A stretch of DNA of 64,000 nt, from the NCBI GenBank assembly GCA_004352715.1, contig SCFE01000005.1:4030121-4094120 (forward strand), in the 5' to 3' direction. Positions 12,266 through 23,178 of this stretch are shown in pieces. The translations under genes and the position numbers were made by a program. Each line of letters opens with the position of its first letter. The first letter of the stretch is position 1. The DNA comes from Hofstenia miamia. Its lineage: Eukaryota; Xenacoelomorpha; Acoela. The notes below the pieces were generated by a model. That model ran no database searches. It had not been told where the DNA came from and saw only the letters and a program-made list of their open reading frames with translations.

Positions 12266-12269
12266 TGAA

Positions 12270-13605
12270 AGCACATCAGATGGAACTACTTTACATAATT
12301 CACATTGCCAACAAATTGCGCACAGCTGAAAAAAATTCGTACAATTCTAACTACATATACCTCATCAACAATGACTTTATGAATTCAGTATATCTGGATA
12401 AACAAGCCCTATTTTCCTTCATCAGCCCGAAATCCTCTCGCGACTGCTTTCGTTTTATTCGATATCTTAAATTCAGTGAACGCCTACCTTCATCATTATA
12501 CCTTGACATTGACAATACTCGCTACAGTAGCAATACTGCCATTGCTAATGCGTTCAACGATTACTTTATTTCTATTTATCAGCAATATGCCCCATGCTTT
12601 CCCGCTTTTGATGAAACTCATGATGGTCCTATCAAGCTTGTTGATTTATCATGGACTATCTCGGATATATCAATTTCACTTTCAATATCTTGATGCTCTT
12701 TAACGCAATAAAAACTCAAATCAACCTACAGATTCCGTGTACTTTGACTTCAGTAAAGCTTTCGATTGTGTGCCTCACCATTTGCTCTTAAAGAAACTCG
12801 AACAGTTCGGTCTCGACAAAGCTTTCATTGAATTAATTTCTTCATATCCTCTCCTTCCGTAGTCATTATGTGATTTACAACAATGCCCAATCCGAGGCTA
12901 AGTTTATAACCAGTGGTGTCCCACAGGGCATTATTCTGGCCCCCCTTCTGTTCCTGATTTTTATTAACGATTTAATCACGTTGCCAGTGAGTTCTCATTG
13001 CTTTGCTTATGCTGATGACAGTAAACTAACCAATCCAAGTACTCAGTGTGATCTTCAGCCTGACATGAATCATTTCTTGACATGGTCGGTTTCAAATATT
13101 TGTTCTTTAATACTGGGAAGTGCTCGATAATCAACTTTCCCGCCATTAACTCCTGTAACTACATATTTCCACGATTACACACATCAAAGACCTATGAGTT
13201 TTTCTAACCTCTGATTTAAAATAGAACAAACATCAACTCGCCTATGAGCTCTGCTAATAAAGCGTTTTTCTTCCTTAAACGCAATGTACCTATTAATGTA
13301 TACTCCAACGTAAAAAAAGCATTATTATGTAACATCTGTCTTACCGATTCTGATATATGCTTCTCAGGCATGGTATCCTTCGTCCTCGCATCGCGATTTC
13401 AGCAGAGGTGCTTGCGTTGGGTCACTGATGCTCAGGACTACACATCTCGACTCAAATCGACCATTTTGGCCGATATCCTACTTACTTAAATATCATGATC
13501 TTATGTTTTTACATAAATTTCTTTTGGGCAAGTTGGACTTTCCCATCTGATTTTATAAATATAAAGATACCCGGTCGTTGTCTTAGAACAAACAACATCA
13601 TACAA
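12270..13605 (+). mobile_element. third non-LTR retrotransposon fragment
   Basis: Plus-strand pieces give the pre-RT region ending NAFNDYFISIYQQ (12290-12690), YFDFSKAFDCVPHHLLLKKL (12735-12800), TSGVPQGIILAPLLFLIFIND with catalytic YADDS (12900-13025), and the C-terminal ANKAFFFLKRN and LPILIYASQAWYP segments (13250-13380). Frames shift several times. The endonuclease is absent, so the copy is 5'-truncated. It starts head-to-head against the second non-LTR element within a few bases of 12265. Confidence 0.8.
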
Positions 13606-13638
13606 CTAGAGACCAAATTGATGTCCAAAAAACCCGCA

Positions 13639-13661
13639 TATATATATATATATATATAGGG
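13639..13661. repeat. (AT)n microsatellite
   Basis: Uninterrupted AT/TA dinucleotide run. Confidence 0.9.
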
Positions 13662-13774
13662 CGCTTTGTACATACCTGTAAATATTTTATTCATAGTTGT
13701 GTTGTACATATATGGATTACCCACATTATTTAAGGCTAACTCTGTAAAAAAATATCTGAATTGACTCAATTTCC

Positions 13775-13990
13775 TTGGGCAATTGCAACTTTTTGAGGAA
13801 AATGTTAATTGCAACGCAACAACCAACAGATTTAAATGTGAAAACTTGGTATTTCATTAAATCTACTAAACAATGTCGATCTGTTGAGAAAACTTTATTG
13901 AAGGACCCGTCAATTGAGAAAATTTCCAAATCGATTGATTTAGAATTATGTGAAGATGAACTACATGCTGTTAAAGTTCAAAACAAGTAA
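13775..13990 (+). other. short open stretch of uncertain status
   Basis: The frame encodes about 60-70 residues with a charged, protein-like composition (KTWYFIKSTKQCRSVEKT, then SIDLELCEDELHAV) and a possible GTAAAGT donor at its end. I recognise no family. It could be an exon or transposon debris. Confidence 0.2.
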
Positions 13991-14099
13991 AGTGTGACCC
14001 TGCTTTTGATTATAGCTTTATGAAGAATCCGTTCACCGACACTACATAAAGCAAAAATACAAACGTAACCTAAAAATTCGATGTTTTGTTTTGAATCAA

Positions 14100-14370
14100 T
14101 TTGCACATAATGGGTTCTTGCACTAATTATAAAAGGCCCATGTTGAGTACCGTATACATATCGACAGGCCCATGGAAATTGCACCCAGGAGATACTGTAC
14201 ATCCTCACTATACCAAATATATTTATAACAATATTTATGCATTAAAAATGTATGCAAAGCGGTCATGTTTTACTAATTGGCATATAAAATTTGGAAATCA
14301 ATACAAATCGGTAGAACAAATTCTCTGAAAATGCAAAGTGGTTGCAAAGTATATAAGATCCAATTTATTT
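14100..14370. repeat. dispersed repeat A, copy 1
   Basis: The segments GGAAATTGCACCCAGGAGAT, ACAAATCGGTAGAACAAATT and AAAGTGGTTGCAAAGTATAT have diverged counterparts in the same order at about 50650-50900. Confidence 0.65.
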
Positions 14371-14886
14371 AAGAATTTCAGGTAAAAAGGACTTGATTTA
14401 AAATAAAAATGCATAGATTTGAATGAATATACTTTTATATCTTGTAATTTGTTTAATAATAGTAAATTATTTCATGAATTTCAAGATTTCTGGCTATATA
14501 CATCGTGTATCGCGTATTAAATATTTGATTAATTATGCAAAGTTATCTGTCTATATCTATGATTTTTTAAACTTTTTGCGTGTTATTGCATTTCTCATCG
14601 TTTTTACCTATTTTAGTGCACATTTTGTCCACGTGCAACCTATTCTATACTTTCGCCGGAAAACGGTTCCAAACAGCATTGCTTATTGCGATGGGTGGCA
14701 ATATTAAGCAAAATATGTTAGAAAATCGAGTGGCAATATCATCTGAAGCAATATTATGTAAAGAAAATAGTATTTTACAATAGAAACTCAAATGTCAATA
14801 TCGTATGCAAAAAATCTTTAAAACTTGTCCAGATAATTGTTTCGTAGAAATCAATTACGTCATCAAAATTATTATTATATCTGCCA
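14371..14886. other. no supported feature
   Basis: Very AT-rich. Open stretches here (14423-14707, 14580-14783) show no motif. Confidence 0.4.
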
Positions 14887-15125
14887 AGGTATAGAATGGA
14901 GAAAAAAAGATAAGAAATGCAAAAATAAGATATAGACATATAACTGCATTATTAACCAAAATCGTAGCACGCGGTATATATTTAATGACAATATTACTTG
15001 GAATTCATAAAAATTTTTATCTATTACTAAATATTTTGCAAGATATAAAATTATGTTTATGCAAATCTATACATTTTTAGTTTAAATCAAGTACTTACCT
15101 TAGTTGAAATTTCCAAATACATTGT
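14887..15125. repeat. dispersed repeat C, copy 2
   Basis: Matches 5750-6060, including GTAGCACGCGG, TATTTAATGACAAT and the CTTGGAATTCATAAAAATTT run. Confidence 0.8.
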
Positions 15126-15289
15126 GGTAAAATATGAATATATTAATTTCGATTATTCGATGTGTTTTTCTCGTATTATAACAACTAATATATGCCTTTT
15201 TGAGTACATACTTTATTGTAGAAGTTTTTGTGTATAAATATAGTGAACATTTTTATAAAAATTTAATTCGTTCCTTTTTCTTAAAAATT

Positions 15290-15360
15290 TTCACACTAAG
15301 AACATAAATCATGAATTATAGTCCCTGTTCGAATGGTTGAAGTCCACCTTTGGTGAGTTT
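15290..15360. repeat. dispersed repeat B, copy 1
   Basis: ACACTAAGAA, then TCCCTGTTCGAATGGTTGAA, has a close match at 50201-50270 beside an LTR. Confidence 0.65.
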
Positions 15361-15420
15361 GCAATAATTTCATTATAACAATACTCTATTTTCAGAAATT
15401 GTATATATATATATATTAGT

Positions 15421-15468
15421 CTATACGCATTGTTGATGCATTTCAGCCCCAAATAGGCCATCGTCCGA
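15421..15468 (-). ncRNA. degenerate hammerhead-ribozyme-like motif
   Basis: On the minus strand the sequence runs CGGACGA (core consensus CUGANGA, one change), then a potential stem II around GGCCTATTTGGGGCT, then GAAA. A short hairpin follows, TGCAT-CAACA-ATGCG, ending GTA, which would be the cleavage triplet. This order matches the minimal hammerheads known in the terminal repeats of Penelope-like elements. Stem II pairs imperfectly and the U4 position is changed, so activity is doubtful. Confidence 0.5.
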
Positions 15469-15596
15469 ATAAGATATTGCGACAAATGAAACTTTACAAA
15501 AATACTACACTAAATTTTTTAAAAAAAACCTTCCGCAAATTCTAAGGCACTCAGTGGGAATCGCACTTCCAAAATCCGTCGAAATCTATTGAAAAA

Positions 15597-16019
15597 GTGA
15601 ACCTACAAGTTGAAGAAATTTATTGGAATTTACCATACATTCAACACCAAGTTACATCACTGAAGAAAAAATTGAAGATCATTAATAAGAAACTTAAAAA
15701 TGTTAAGATACGACCAATATTTCAAGCATGCAAAACAGAATATATATTTAAGAATAAAAATATCATTCCAAAAGAACTTCTTTCATCAATTGTCTATAGA
15801 TATAAATGTGACATTTGCAATAAATTTTACATTGGTGAAATACTTCGACATTTTGGAAAGAGAATAAAACATCTCAGTGGGCATTTAAACACAGAAATCT
15901 ACCAACATCCTCACGAACTGAAAGAAAATAATAGCAGATGTAATCATATGAAAAAAGAACATCATAATTATATTACAAACAAGCAAGTTAATTACATCAA
16001 ACGAACTTATCTGTATTAG
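15597..16019 (+). pseudogene. Penelope-like element, C-terminal GIY-YIG endonuclease fragment
   Basis: The frame encodes the tail of a Penelope-like retroelement protein. It reads YWNLPYIQHQ, a lysine-rich linker, IRPIFQACKTEYIFKNKN (the conserved segment before the nuclease), then LSSIVYRYKCDICNKFYIGE. The latter holds the VVYkf-C-C-YIGeT hallmark of the GIY-YIG nuclease, followed by RHFGKRIKHL and an H-rich zinc-ligand end (CNHMKKEHH). The second G-T is changed (YIGEI). The reverse transcriptase is missing upstream, as in the many 5'-truncated copies of these elements. Hammerhead-like motifs in inverted orientation lie on both sides. Confidence 0.85.
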
Positions 16020-16092
16020 TTGATGCATGCATATATGATTTTTTTAAACATTTAGTGTATTATATTTTTAAAGTTTTATTTGCCGCAATAGT

Positions 16093-16130
16093 GTATTCTG
16101 ACGATGGTGATTGAAATGCATCAATATAAT
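16093..16130 (+). ncRNA. second hammerhead-like motif, partial
   Basis: CTGACGA (a perfect CUGANGA core) at 16098-16104 is followed by a short spacer and GAAATGCATCAA. It shares GACGATGG and GAAATGCATCAA with the minus-strand motif at 15421-15468, so the two are inverted relatives. Stem II and stem III are not intact. Confidence 0.4.
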
Positions 16131-16367
16131 TTCTCTAATGTTTTTTAAAAACTTCATCATTAACGCGTTTCCAAATTTGGCAGGGTAGTATCTCTTCATA
16201 GTACCTACTCTCATGTTAAATAGATTTAAGTTCGAGTGAATACTGCGCCAGCAATGGTAAAAAAATCGGAATTTTGGAAAAAAGTGCAATTCCCGCTTAG
16301 TGCCTTAGAAATTTCGGAACGTTTCCCGCCAAATGTAAGGTTTTTGCATTTTCCATAGCAAAAAGCG

Positions 16368-16420
<53 letters not shown>

Positions 16421-16443
16421 ATGAAAATTTGGAAACTATTCCT
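16131..16443. other. unassigned, with an (AT)n run
   Basis: A long (AT)n tract lies at about 16371-16420. Otherwise nothing is seen. Confidence 0.5.
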
Positions 16444-16447
16444 TTAA

Positions 16448-16817
16448 CACGTTGACTACGAATTGGTACATATATGTACCAAGTGGTATATAATTTATGG
16501 ATGTATTAGTCAGGCTTTTCCAGTTTCGAAATGTTACGAACTCACACTCGAATAAGCTCGCAAAACTCGATCGGAAAAACTGGGAAGAGAAATCATCAAA
16601 ACTCCGACTTGATCGAAAATACCGTAATAAAAGTTAAATTATTGCAAAATAAAGTTTTTTTGCCCTAAAAACTCGGATCGAACTCGGAATTTTCTTTAAA
16701 GAAATACTCGAAAGCGAAACCTAAAAACACTTTCTGAGTAAAGAAAAAGGATAGCCATAATAAAAAATCGAGATAGAAATGCAAAATTTTATTCTATTCG
16801 CAATCGTAGTCAACGTG
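16448..16817. mobile_element. TTAA-flanked MITE (piggyBac-like)
   Basis: The termini are CACGTTGACTACGA and its exact inverse, each bordered by TTAA (16444-16447 and 16818-16821). TTAA duplication is the rule for piggyBac and some Kolobok-type elements. No transposase is inside. Just inside the left end is the palindrome GGTACATATATGTACC. Confidence 0.8.
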
Positions 16818-16899
16818 TTAAAATGTATTTAAAAATAGCTCAAAAGAATGTTTTCAGTATTTTTGCTCAAATTTTTTGCATCCATTACTCTTCAGGAAA

Positions 16900-18240
16900 T
16901 GCCTATATAGTTAAGGCTGGCTCAATGTGGAATAATATTGGAAAACACCAAGTGTGCTTTTAATGGGCAATAATGCAACTTCATTTTCTTCTAGAAATTG
17001 TCAGTTTGTCTTTTCGTAGGACTGTTTTGTATGAAAGTATTTGTTTTCAGGAGGGCGGATAAAGAATTATTTCTCAAGATGTTACAGTATTATCTTCTGC
17101 TAAGGGTAATTCTTTTAGTGATGTCAAATTGTGTATGTTGGCTGCAAATATTTTTAGAATCCTTGTAGACGTTTACAAGACACCTCCCCTCCTATAGCTT
17201 TATCTGAAGTTTCAATGATAATGACATTTGCAGTATCTACCAATGGATATTCCGACATCTAAAGTTGTTTGAAAAACTGATTCAAAACATCTGTTGATAG
17301 GATAACCCACAGAGAAGAATTAATAATTTTTAGACTTTTTATAATTTTGCGCTGCACAAGCTGTTCAATTGCATTCACTTTGCTAGACAATCTTTTCAGC
17401 TATTATATCAAAGAAAAATTGTGCTATTCATGCCAACTGTGCATTTTTGAGAATAATCAAATGACTCTATTATTGAAATTGGGCAATATGATGGCATAAC
17501 TTTTATGAATACTATCCAATTTATTCTGACTTCAACAAATAAACAAATACAAAGGAAAATCCTTGACAACTGAATCCATAAGCCTTTGGGGAAACTGAGC
17601 AGCATTCTTAAGTCTATATGATATATAGACTGTTTTGTATAACAGCAACAGTTTCTGATGATCATAGCAGGGGTTTGTAAGTATCGCAAAATCCGTTAGC
17701 ATTTCAATATGATGGCATAACTTTTATGAATACTATCCAATTTATTCTGACTTCAACAAATAAACAAATACAAAGGAAAATCCTTGACAACTGAATCCAT
17801 AAGCCTTTGGGGAAACTGAGCAGCATTCTTAAGTCTATATGATATATAGACTGTTTTGTATAACAGCAACAGTTTCTGATGATCATAGCAGGGGTTTGTA
17901 AGTATCGCAAAATCCGTTAGCATTTCAATATGATGGCATAACTTTTATGAATACTATCCAATTTATTCTGACTTCAACAAATAAACAAATACAAAGGAAA
18001 ATCCTTGACAACTGAATCCATAAGCCTTTGGGGAAACTGAGCAGCATTCTTAAGTCTATATGATATATAGACTGTTTTGTATAACAGCAACAGTTTCTGA
18101 TGATCATAGCAGGGGTTTGTAAGTATCGCAAAATCCGTTAGCATTTCAACCGGGCGTAAATATTATGGGGCATCAGTTTAGAAAACATTATTCAGATCTA
18201 AGAGAGTTAACCTGTTATCAATTATCAATTATTATGGATA
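16900..18240 (-). pseudogene. decayed Ty3/gypsy pol (RT to RNase H)
   Basis: On the minus strand, LKNAAQFPQRLMDSVVKDF is the conserved (L)RNAAQtFQRfMD block of gypsy reverse transcriptases. It is followed downstream by QKCTVGMNSTIFL (the KC-F-v-FLGH region) and DTANVIIIETSDKAIGG near 17240-17186, which resembles the RNase H vTDASdkAiG start. Stops and frame changes are frequent. The first block lies within the 221-bp unit and so appears three times. Confidence 0.65.
17484..18149. repeat. 221-bp unit repeated three times in tandem
   Basis: Positions 17484, 17705 and 17926 start apparently identical 221-bp units, each with the same minus-strand gypsy RT block. The array ends at 18149 with a few bases of overlap. 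I saw no difference between the copies by eye. Either a very recent tandem triplication or an assembly artefact would explain that. Confidence 0.9.
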
Positions 18241-18644
18241 ACTTTTCAAACCTGGCATATGAATGGATTTAATAATATCCATTATGCGGGTGTCTTTATT
18301 GATCAATGACCTATAATAGTATAAGAGTATTTAATTGTATCTTATATATTTCATAGTGTAAACCGAAATTCTGAAACTTTTGAAATAAAAAGGTCAAAAT
18401 TATACGTCTTTAAATCTATATGTATATATTCAAAGTTCAAAACAGTTGTAATCATTTACTGCCTGTATCTCATCGCCACACTTTCATATTTTAGTGCAAC
18501 AATATAAGACCAATTCAATATTAATTCTTAGATAATATCATTTAAACAATTCGTTTACCTAAACGATTGCTATATACAATCGGGATAAATTTTTTAAGAA
18601 TGAGTTAAACTAATTTAATTACTATACATTTTAGGCATAGCAAA
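18241..18644. other. upstream flank of ADAT3
   Basis: AT-rich. A TTTTAG at about 18630-18635, just before the ATG, could be a splice acceptor for an upstream non-coding exon. Confidence 0.3.
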
Positions 18645-20466
18645 ATGAAATTTCATTGTATTTTAGCTGATCATCTGTGTAATCTTCCTAAAACTGGCAC
18701 TGGTTTAGTTGGAAAAATATCAAACAAAATCAATATCCCAAATGTATTCTCTTTGCTGGAATCCCACTATCCGTTGAAAAAATATTATTTTCTTAAAAGA
18801 CTTTGTAAATTCAGTAATCAAGATGATTTTTTTATTATAATATCGATATTTGAAGAACCAATTGAGTTATGCTCGGATATAGTTCATTCTGATGTAGGAC
18901 ATGGACTTGACGCATACATTAGCTCTCTTTCACTTAAAGAAGTTCCGATAACACAACCTTATACTCGAAAACAGTTTGAAGCTATCAAATCACTTTGGCC
19001 TGTAAAATTTCATCCTAACAAATACCTTGAAAGTGTTATCTCTGGTGAGAATTTCGAAACAACCTACGTCTCTCAAATCACATCATTTCAGAAGTTAATC
19101 ATCAATATTTCTGAACTATTGAATAAAGAAGTAGTACTAATCTTTGATCCGAAGTCACTGGTAATTGTTTGCTGCGCTGTTGACTTAATTGAGGAGATGA
19201 AATTGTTTCATTGTTGCATGGTTGCTGTAGATTTAGTTGCGAAAATCAAAGGCGGTGGAGTATATAGGTTTGTTTTTAAACATATATGATTTACAGAAGA
19301 CCATAACGTTTTCGCTGTTTTTGTAATATTAGAATAGGAAAGAAAACACATGCTATATTTGTAACGGAGTACAAGGAATGCCAAAGAATATATTTTAAAT
19401 CATTAATAATCCGTTGCAATTTTCATTAGCAATGTTTTTTGGAAAAGGGAGAACTATAAATTATATAAAAGCACTGATTTGTTCTGATTTTAATGACGAT
19501 TAAAACACGTCAATGTCTGCATAAAGCGACAATGCGTTGAGGAATAAAATGAATACTGATAACTTTTAATTTGTTTTGTGTGTGTAAAATGTTGCTTAAG
19601 CTAACTTCATTAGCCTATCAAAGCATTTGGTTTTGTCGCACGTGTGTATGCGTAAATGTTTGCGAGTTGGCGAATTTGAAAATTTGCAATTAATGAAGTG
19701 TATCTAATGAAAAATTATAAACTTTTATAAGCTTGTTGAGGAATCTTACATGGAAACATTAATTTAGTTAATCTTTTTGTCAAGAAAAATGTCAATGGTT
19801 TTCGTTGCTATGTTGAAACACCGCGTAAATTCGAGGTATGAATTCGCTTTGACATTTATAAGAGACTTAATGAAGAGATGAAATTACATGCGTTTTCTCA
19901 ATTGAAAAATTTTTTAAGTGACATCACTACTTCATGTAGCTAAAGGACAAAATATGTTTACAATTACTCGCAGAAAGATTTTTCTTTACTAGTCAAATAT
20001 TTAAGTCTATTGCTGTTTCAAAAACTTACATTTTTACAACCTACTCAACACTTGGCATCGTCTGAATCAATAGCGGTTGTAGATTATATTCCTACTCAAT
20101 AAATGCCGATCCATCATTGTCATGTTTACTAAACATGTGTTCTTACATTGTTATTTTAGTTATGAAAACGAAGGTAAGCTTTTTTGGCATGGAAAGCAGG
20201 GTCACATTCCTTCATACCTCTCGCCAATTAAGCAAACTATAGAGCAACAAAGAAACATTGATCTATCATCCCACTACCTTTCTACTGGATACGAGGTCTT
20301 CTGCAGTAAAGAGCCATGTGTTATGTGTGCAATGGCATTAAGTCACTCTAGAATATCGAGATTGTTTTTTCTTAAGACTTCTCCATCTGGTGCTTTCTCC
20401 AAGATGAAACTTCATTGCAATCCACAACTTAATCATTCTTTTGAAGTATATAAAGTTGATAGCTAA
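18645..20466 (+). CDS. ADAT3: ADAT3/Tad3, accessory subunit of tRNA adenosine-34 deaminase
   Basis: Two exons, 18645-19267 and 20160-20466, are joined across a GT-AG intron (donor AG|GTTTGT, acceptor TTTTAG|T) that splits a serine codon. They give 309 residues. With ADAT2 this protein forms the enzyme that converts A34 to inosine in tRNA anticodons; ADAT3 supplies tRNA binding and structure. The C-terminal deaminase fold is clear: zinc ligands P260-C261 and C264 in the PCVMCAMALSHSR motif, then the family ending RLFF...LNHSFEVYKV. The other half-site is HCC at 189-191, where active deaminases have H-A-E. The glutamate is missing, as expected of the non-catalytic subunit, whose usual residue is valine. 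Residues about 95-125 (YTRKQFEAIKSLWPVKFH) match the family's mid-region. The protein is slightly shorter than vertebrate ADAT3. The first ATG was taken as start. Confidence 0.92.
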
Positions 20467-22737
20467 TAACTTTTAATTATTTTTAGTTTTTTTAAATATA
20501 ATTAGGTTGTATTTTTTAAATATAATCAACTTCTCTAAAAATTTACGACCTCTCTATGAGAAGTAGTATTTAAGAAAGCAAACTCTTAAAATCTTTTACA
20601 CTATTTCCAATATTTTTCATATTGCTGATTTTACTTACTAATGTGTAATGGAAAGAATCAAAACTGCACAACACTTAACGTGGAATTGGGTAATGCTACA
20701 TTACGTACTAGTAACAAACGTATTAATTGTTGATATATTATTGCTTGAAAGTACCAATGGAAATAATTTGTATTTTCATCTCTGACAATTTCACAATTTT
20801 GAAAACTGGGAAAGAATGGTTCTCAACGAACTTTGATTTTCTAAAATCCTTAGGAGGAAAAATAGCTTTTGAAAAATTTAAGCAGTAAAAAATTGATAAT
20901 TATAAATAGTTTACTAAAATAATTAAGTCATCAAAGTGTTACATTTCCTAAAGTACACTTTATAAAATCGTGTTTTGAGCCTATTGAAACATTTGAAAGT
21001 ACCTTTCACTTAAACTAAAACAAACCTGACACCCTTTTCGAGCGTAAAATTTATTACTTGACTTTTTGATTTTCATCAGTAATTTCTTTCATGCGAAATT
21101 TGGATTTATAGGAATACCATAAATTGAAGTAATTTTTTTCCAAACAAATTGTATTATTAGAAACAAACTAATATTATTTTATAAAATATATTAAGTGTTT
21201 TTAGCTTATTTAATTCCTTATATATTTATTGTTGTAGTATTATAGCTTCTGGTGGTGATTGTGTTTTGGAGTATCATTTCACTTACAAATCATAAGCAAC
21301 TATAACGAACTAAGGCGAAATTTAGGAACTTTGTGTCCCTAATAGATGTGTATTGATTCTCTAAAACTCACCCTTATTATCCACTGATGTATTCCAATTT
21401 CAAAGTTTACTTCTTGCGAGGGAATTAGATGAACTTATGAGTTGAATTCCTTCAATAGCACTTAGATTTTGTAGTACATCTACGATCATTCAGACTTTAT
21501 AGATAAAAGCTAATAAAAAACTAAGTTCCGTTCTAACGCGATTCTCTATCCATGGAAACCATCATCATATATGTTGAGACGATCGCTTCTACACCAATAT
21601 ACATGTGGTCAAATAGCTCTAGATATATATCATCTTCTGCAATGCGAAAATAATTTTAAGTCATTTGCATCTTGTGCGTTTTATGAACTAGAAAGAAAGA
21701 CTGTCTTTATGTGTTATTTATCCTTGTATTGTGTACAAATTTATATTGGTTTTGCTATTGTAGTATGTTTTCGAATAGTATATCAAAATTCACCAACTTC
21801 AAGATATGGATAATTGATGAATTAGAGGCGTTGAGGATAGAATCGTGAAAATAAAAAAACTTTAAATGCCCGCGTAATTTCTGGATCATCATATAGTATC
21901 TTTGATCATGACGAATTTCACTATTAAGATCTTCAAAAGATTATTCATAGGACGGAAACCATAAAACTCCCCATTTCGTATCATTGTTCTAGAGCAATTG
22001 TACTTGCAATGAGTGCAAGATTACTTGAAACTGCAAAAAGACAAATAATTCAAGCGTTACATTTTTATAAGAAAACTTCCCCTTTCAAACTTTAAATTGT
22101 GCAGTAAATTTAATGGTCTACAACTGTGCAAGTTATCATTAAAAATTATGCGGTCTTATTTGCCAATAATAGTGAATTTAAAGACTTGAGACACTTGTTG
22201 CCTAACTAGTGAAGAGTAGTATTTCTTTGTTCCGTGAATTCATTATTAAAGAATATTTAATCTTTACAATATTTTGAAGATGGACAAAATATATTATTTT
22301 AAGATATCCATAAGTTTAAAATTTGCTAAAAATGATAGATTTTAGGAAAAATTTGACTGAGTTTGAAAGAAATTTTAATTTTTTAGTAGTAAGAATCGTT
22401 TGATACAAATCTATATATACATGTTGAAAATAGAGAGGAAATGGGATACTATGGAAAAATGCCAAAATAATAGGAATATTAACTAAAATTATAATTTAAT
22501 ATTCTGATAAATGTAGTAGCTGCACTCTTTGATGAAGAGGTTCTGAAAACAAGAATCTCATTAAATCCTGTAAGCATGTAAAATGCATATATTCTCAATA
22601 ATTATTGTAATACTTTGTGAAAATCACTTGAAGCAAACTGATCTTCGAATTCTCTAAGAACTTCTATAATGCTTTTTTATTAGTGTAAAGTACATCTCTG
22701 ATAGTTTATAAAGTTAATTCAATTAATGATAAATAGT
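20467..22737. other. no supported feature
   Basis: Probably includes the ADAT3 3' UTR. The open stretch at 21571-21813 has no motif and no splice context that I trust. Confidence 0.4.
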
Positions 22738-23004
22738 TCATGCGAATACATCAAGTTTGCCTTTTGGGTCACATTTTGGGCGTCGATAGTATGCACTTTG
22801 AGAGAATAGTTCGGCGTAATGCATTGTGAATCTATATTCTTGTATGAATTGCCAAATACTGAAAAATAGATATCCAATTGAGACGAAAACGAACAGAGTC
22901 GAGAAGAATATAACAAACGGAATGCTTTCCTGTGCTTGCTCTCGAGTGATATTTAGTTGCCGGTTTCTTTCTTTCTCGGTTGGTGTTAAAACTTCAGCTA
23001 TTGA
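22738..23004 (-). CDS. terminal exon of an unidentified membrane protein
   Basis: An open stretch of 88 codons ends at TGA (22740-22738). It begins just after TTTTAG, where the TAG is itself an in-frame stop, so the frame can only be entered by splicing at 23004. The peptide has a charged start (PTEKERNRQLNITREQAQ), one strongly hydrophobic segment at exon residues about 28-54 (IPFVIFFSTLFVFVSIGYLF), then a basic tail with YYRRPKCDPKGKLDVFA. That suggests a single-pass membrane protein or the last helix of a larger one. I do not recognise the family. Base composition is higher in G+C than its flanks. A hAT element lies 175 bp upstream, in what would be the preceding intron. Upstream exons were not found. 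Confidence 0.5.
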   Translation of the reverse strand, partial: SIAEVLTPTEKERNRQLNITREQAQESIPFVIFFSTLFVFVSIGYLFFSIWQFIQEYRFTMHYAELFSQSAYYRRPKCDPKGKLDVFA

Positions 23005-23178
23005 CTAAAATTTTTGTATTTCAATATTTAACATTGATCTCTTAATATCGTTAATACGTGTTCCTTTTTTGAGGCCTCAAAGAAGTATTATTCAAATCTT
23101 TTAAAATTGCATAAAGAAATTTTTGCAAAGCAATTCTTTGCTGTATGTTTAAAGAAGATCAATTCACATGCTTTCACG

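Noticed and set aside
14423-14783. Overlapping hydrophobic open frames
   Set aside because: The hydrophobicity comes from T-rich sequence; no other coding evidence.
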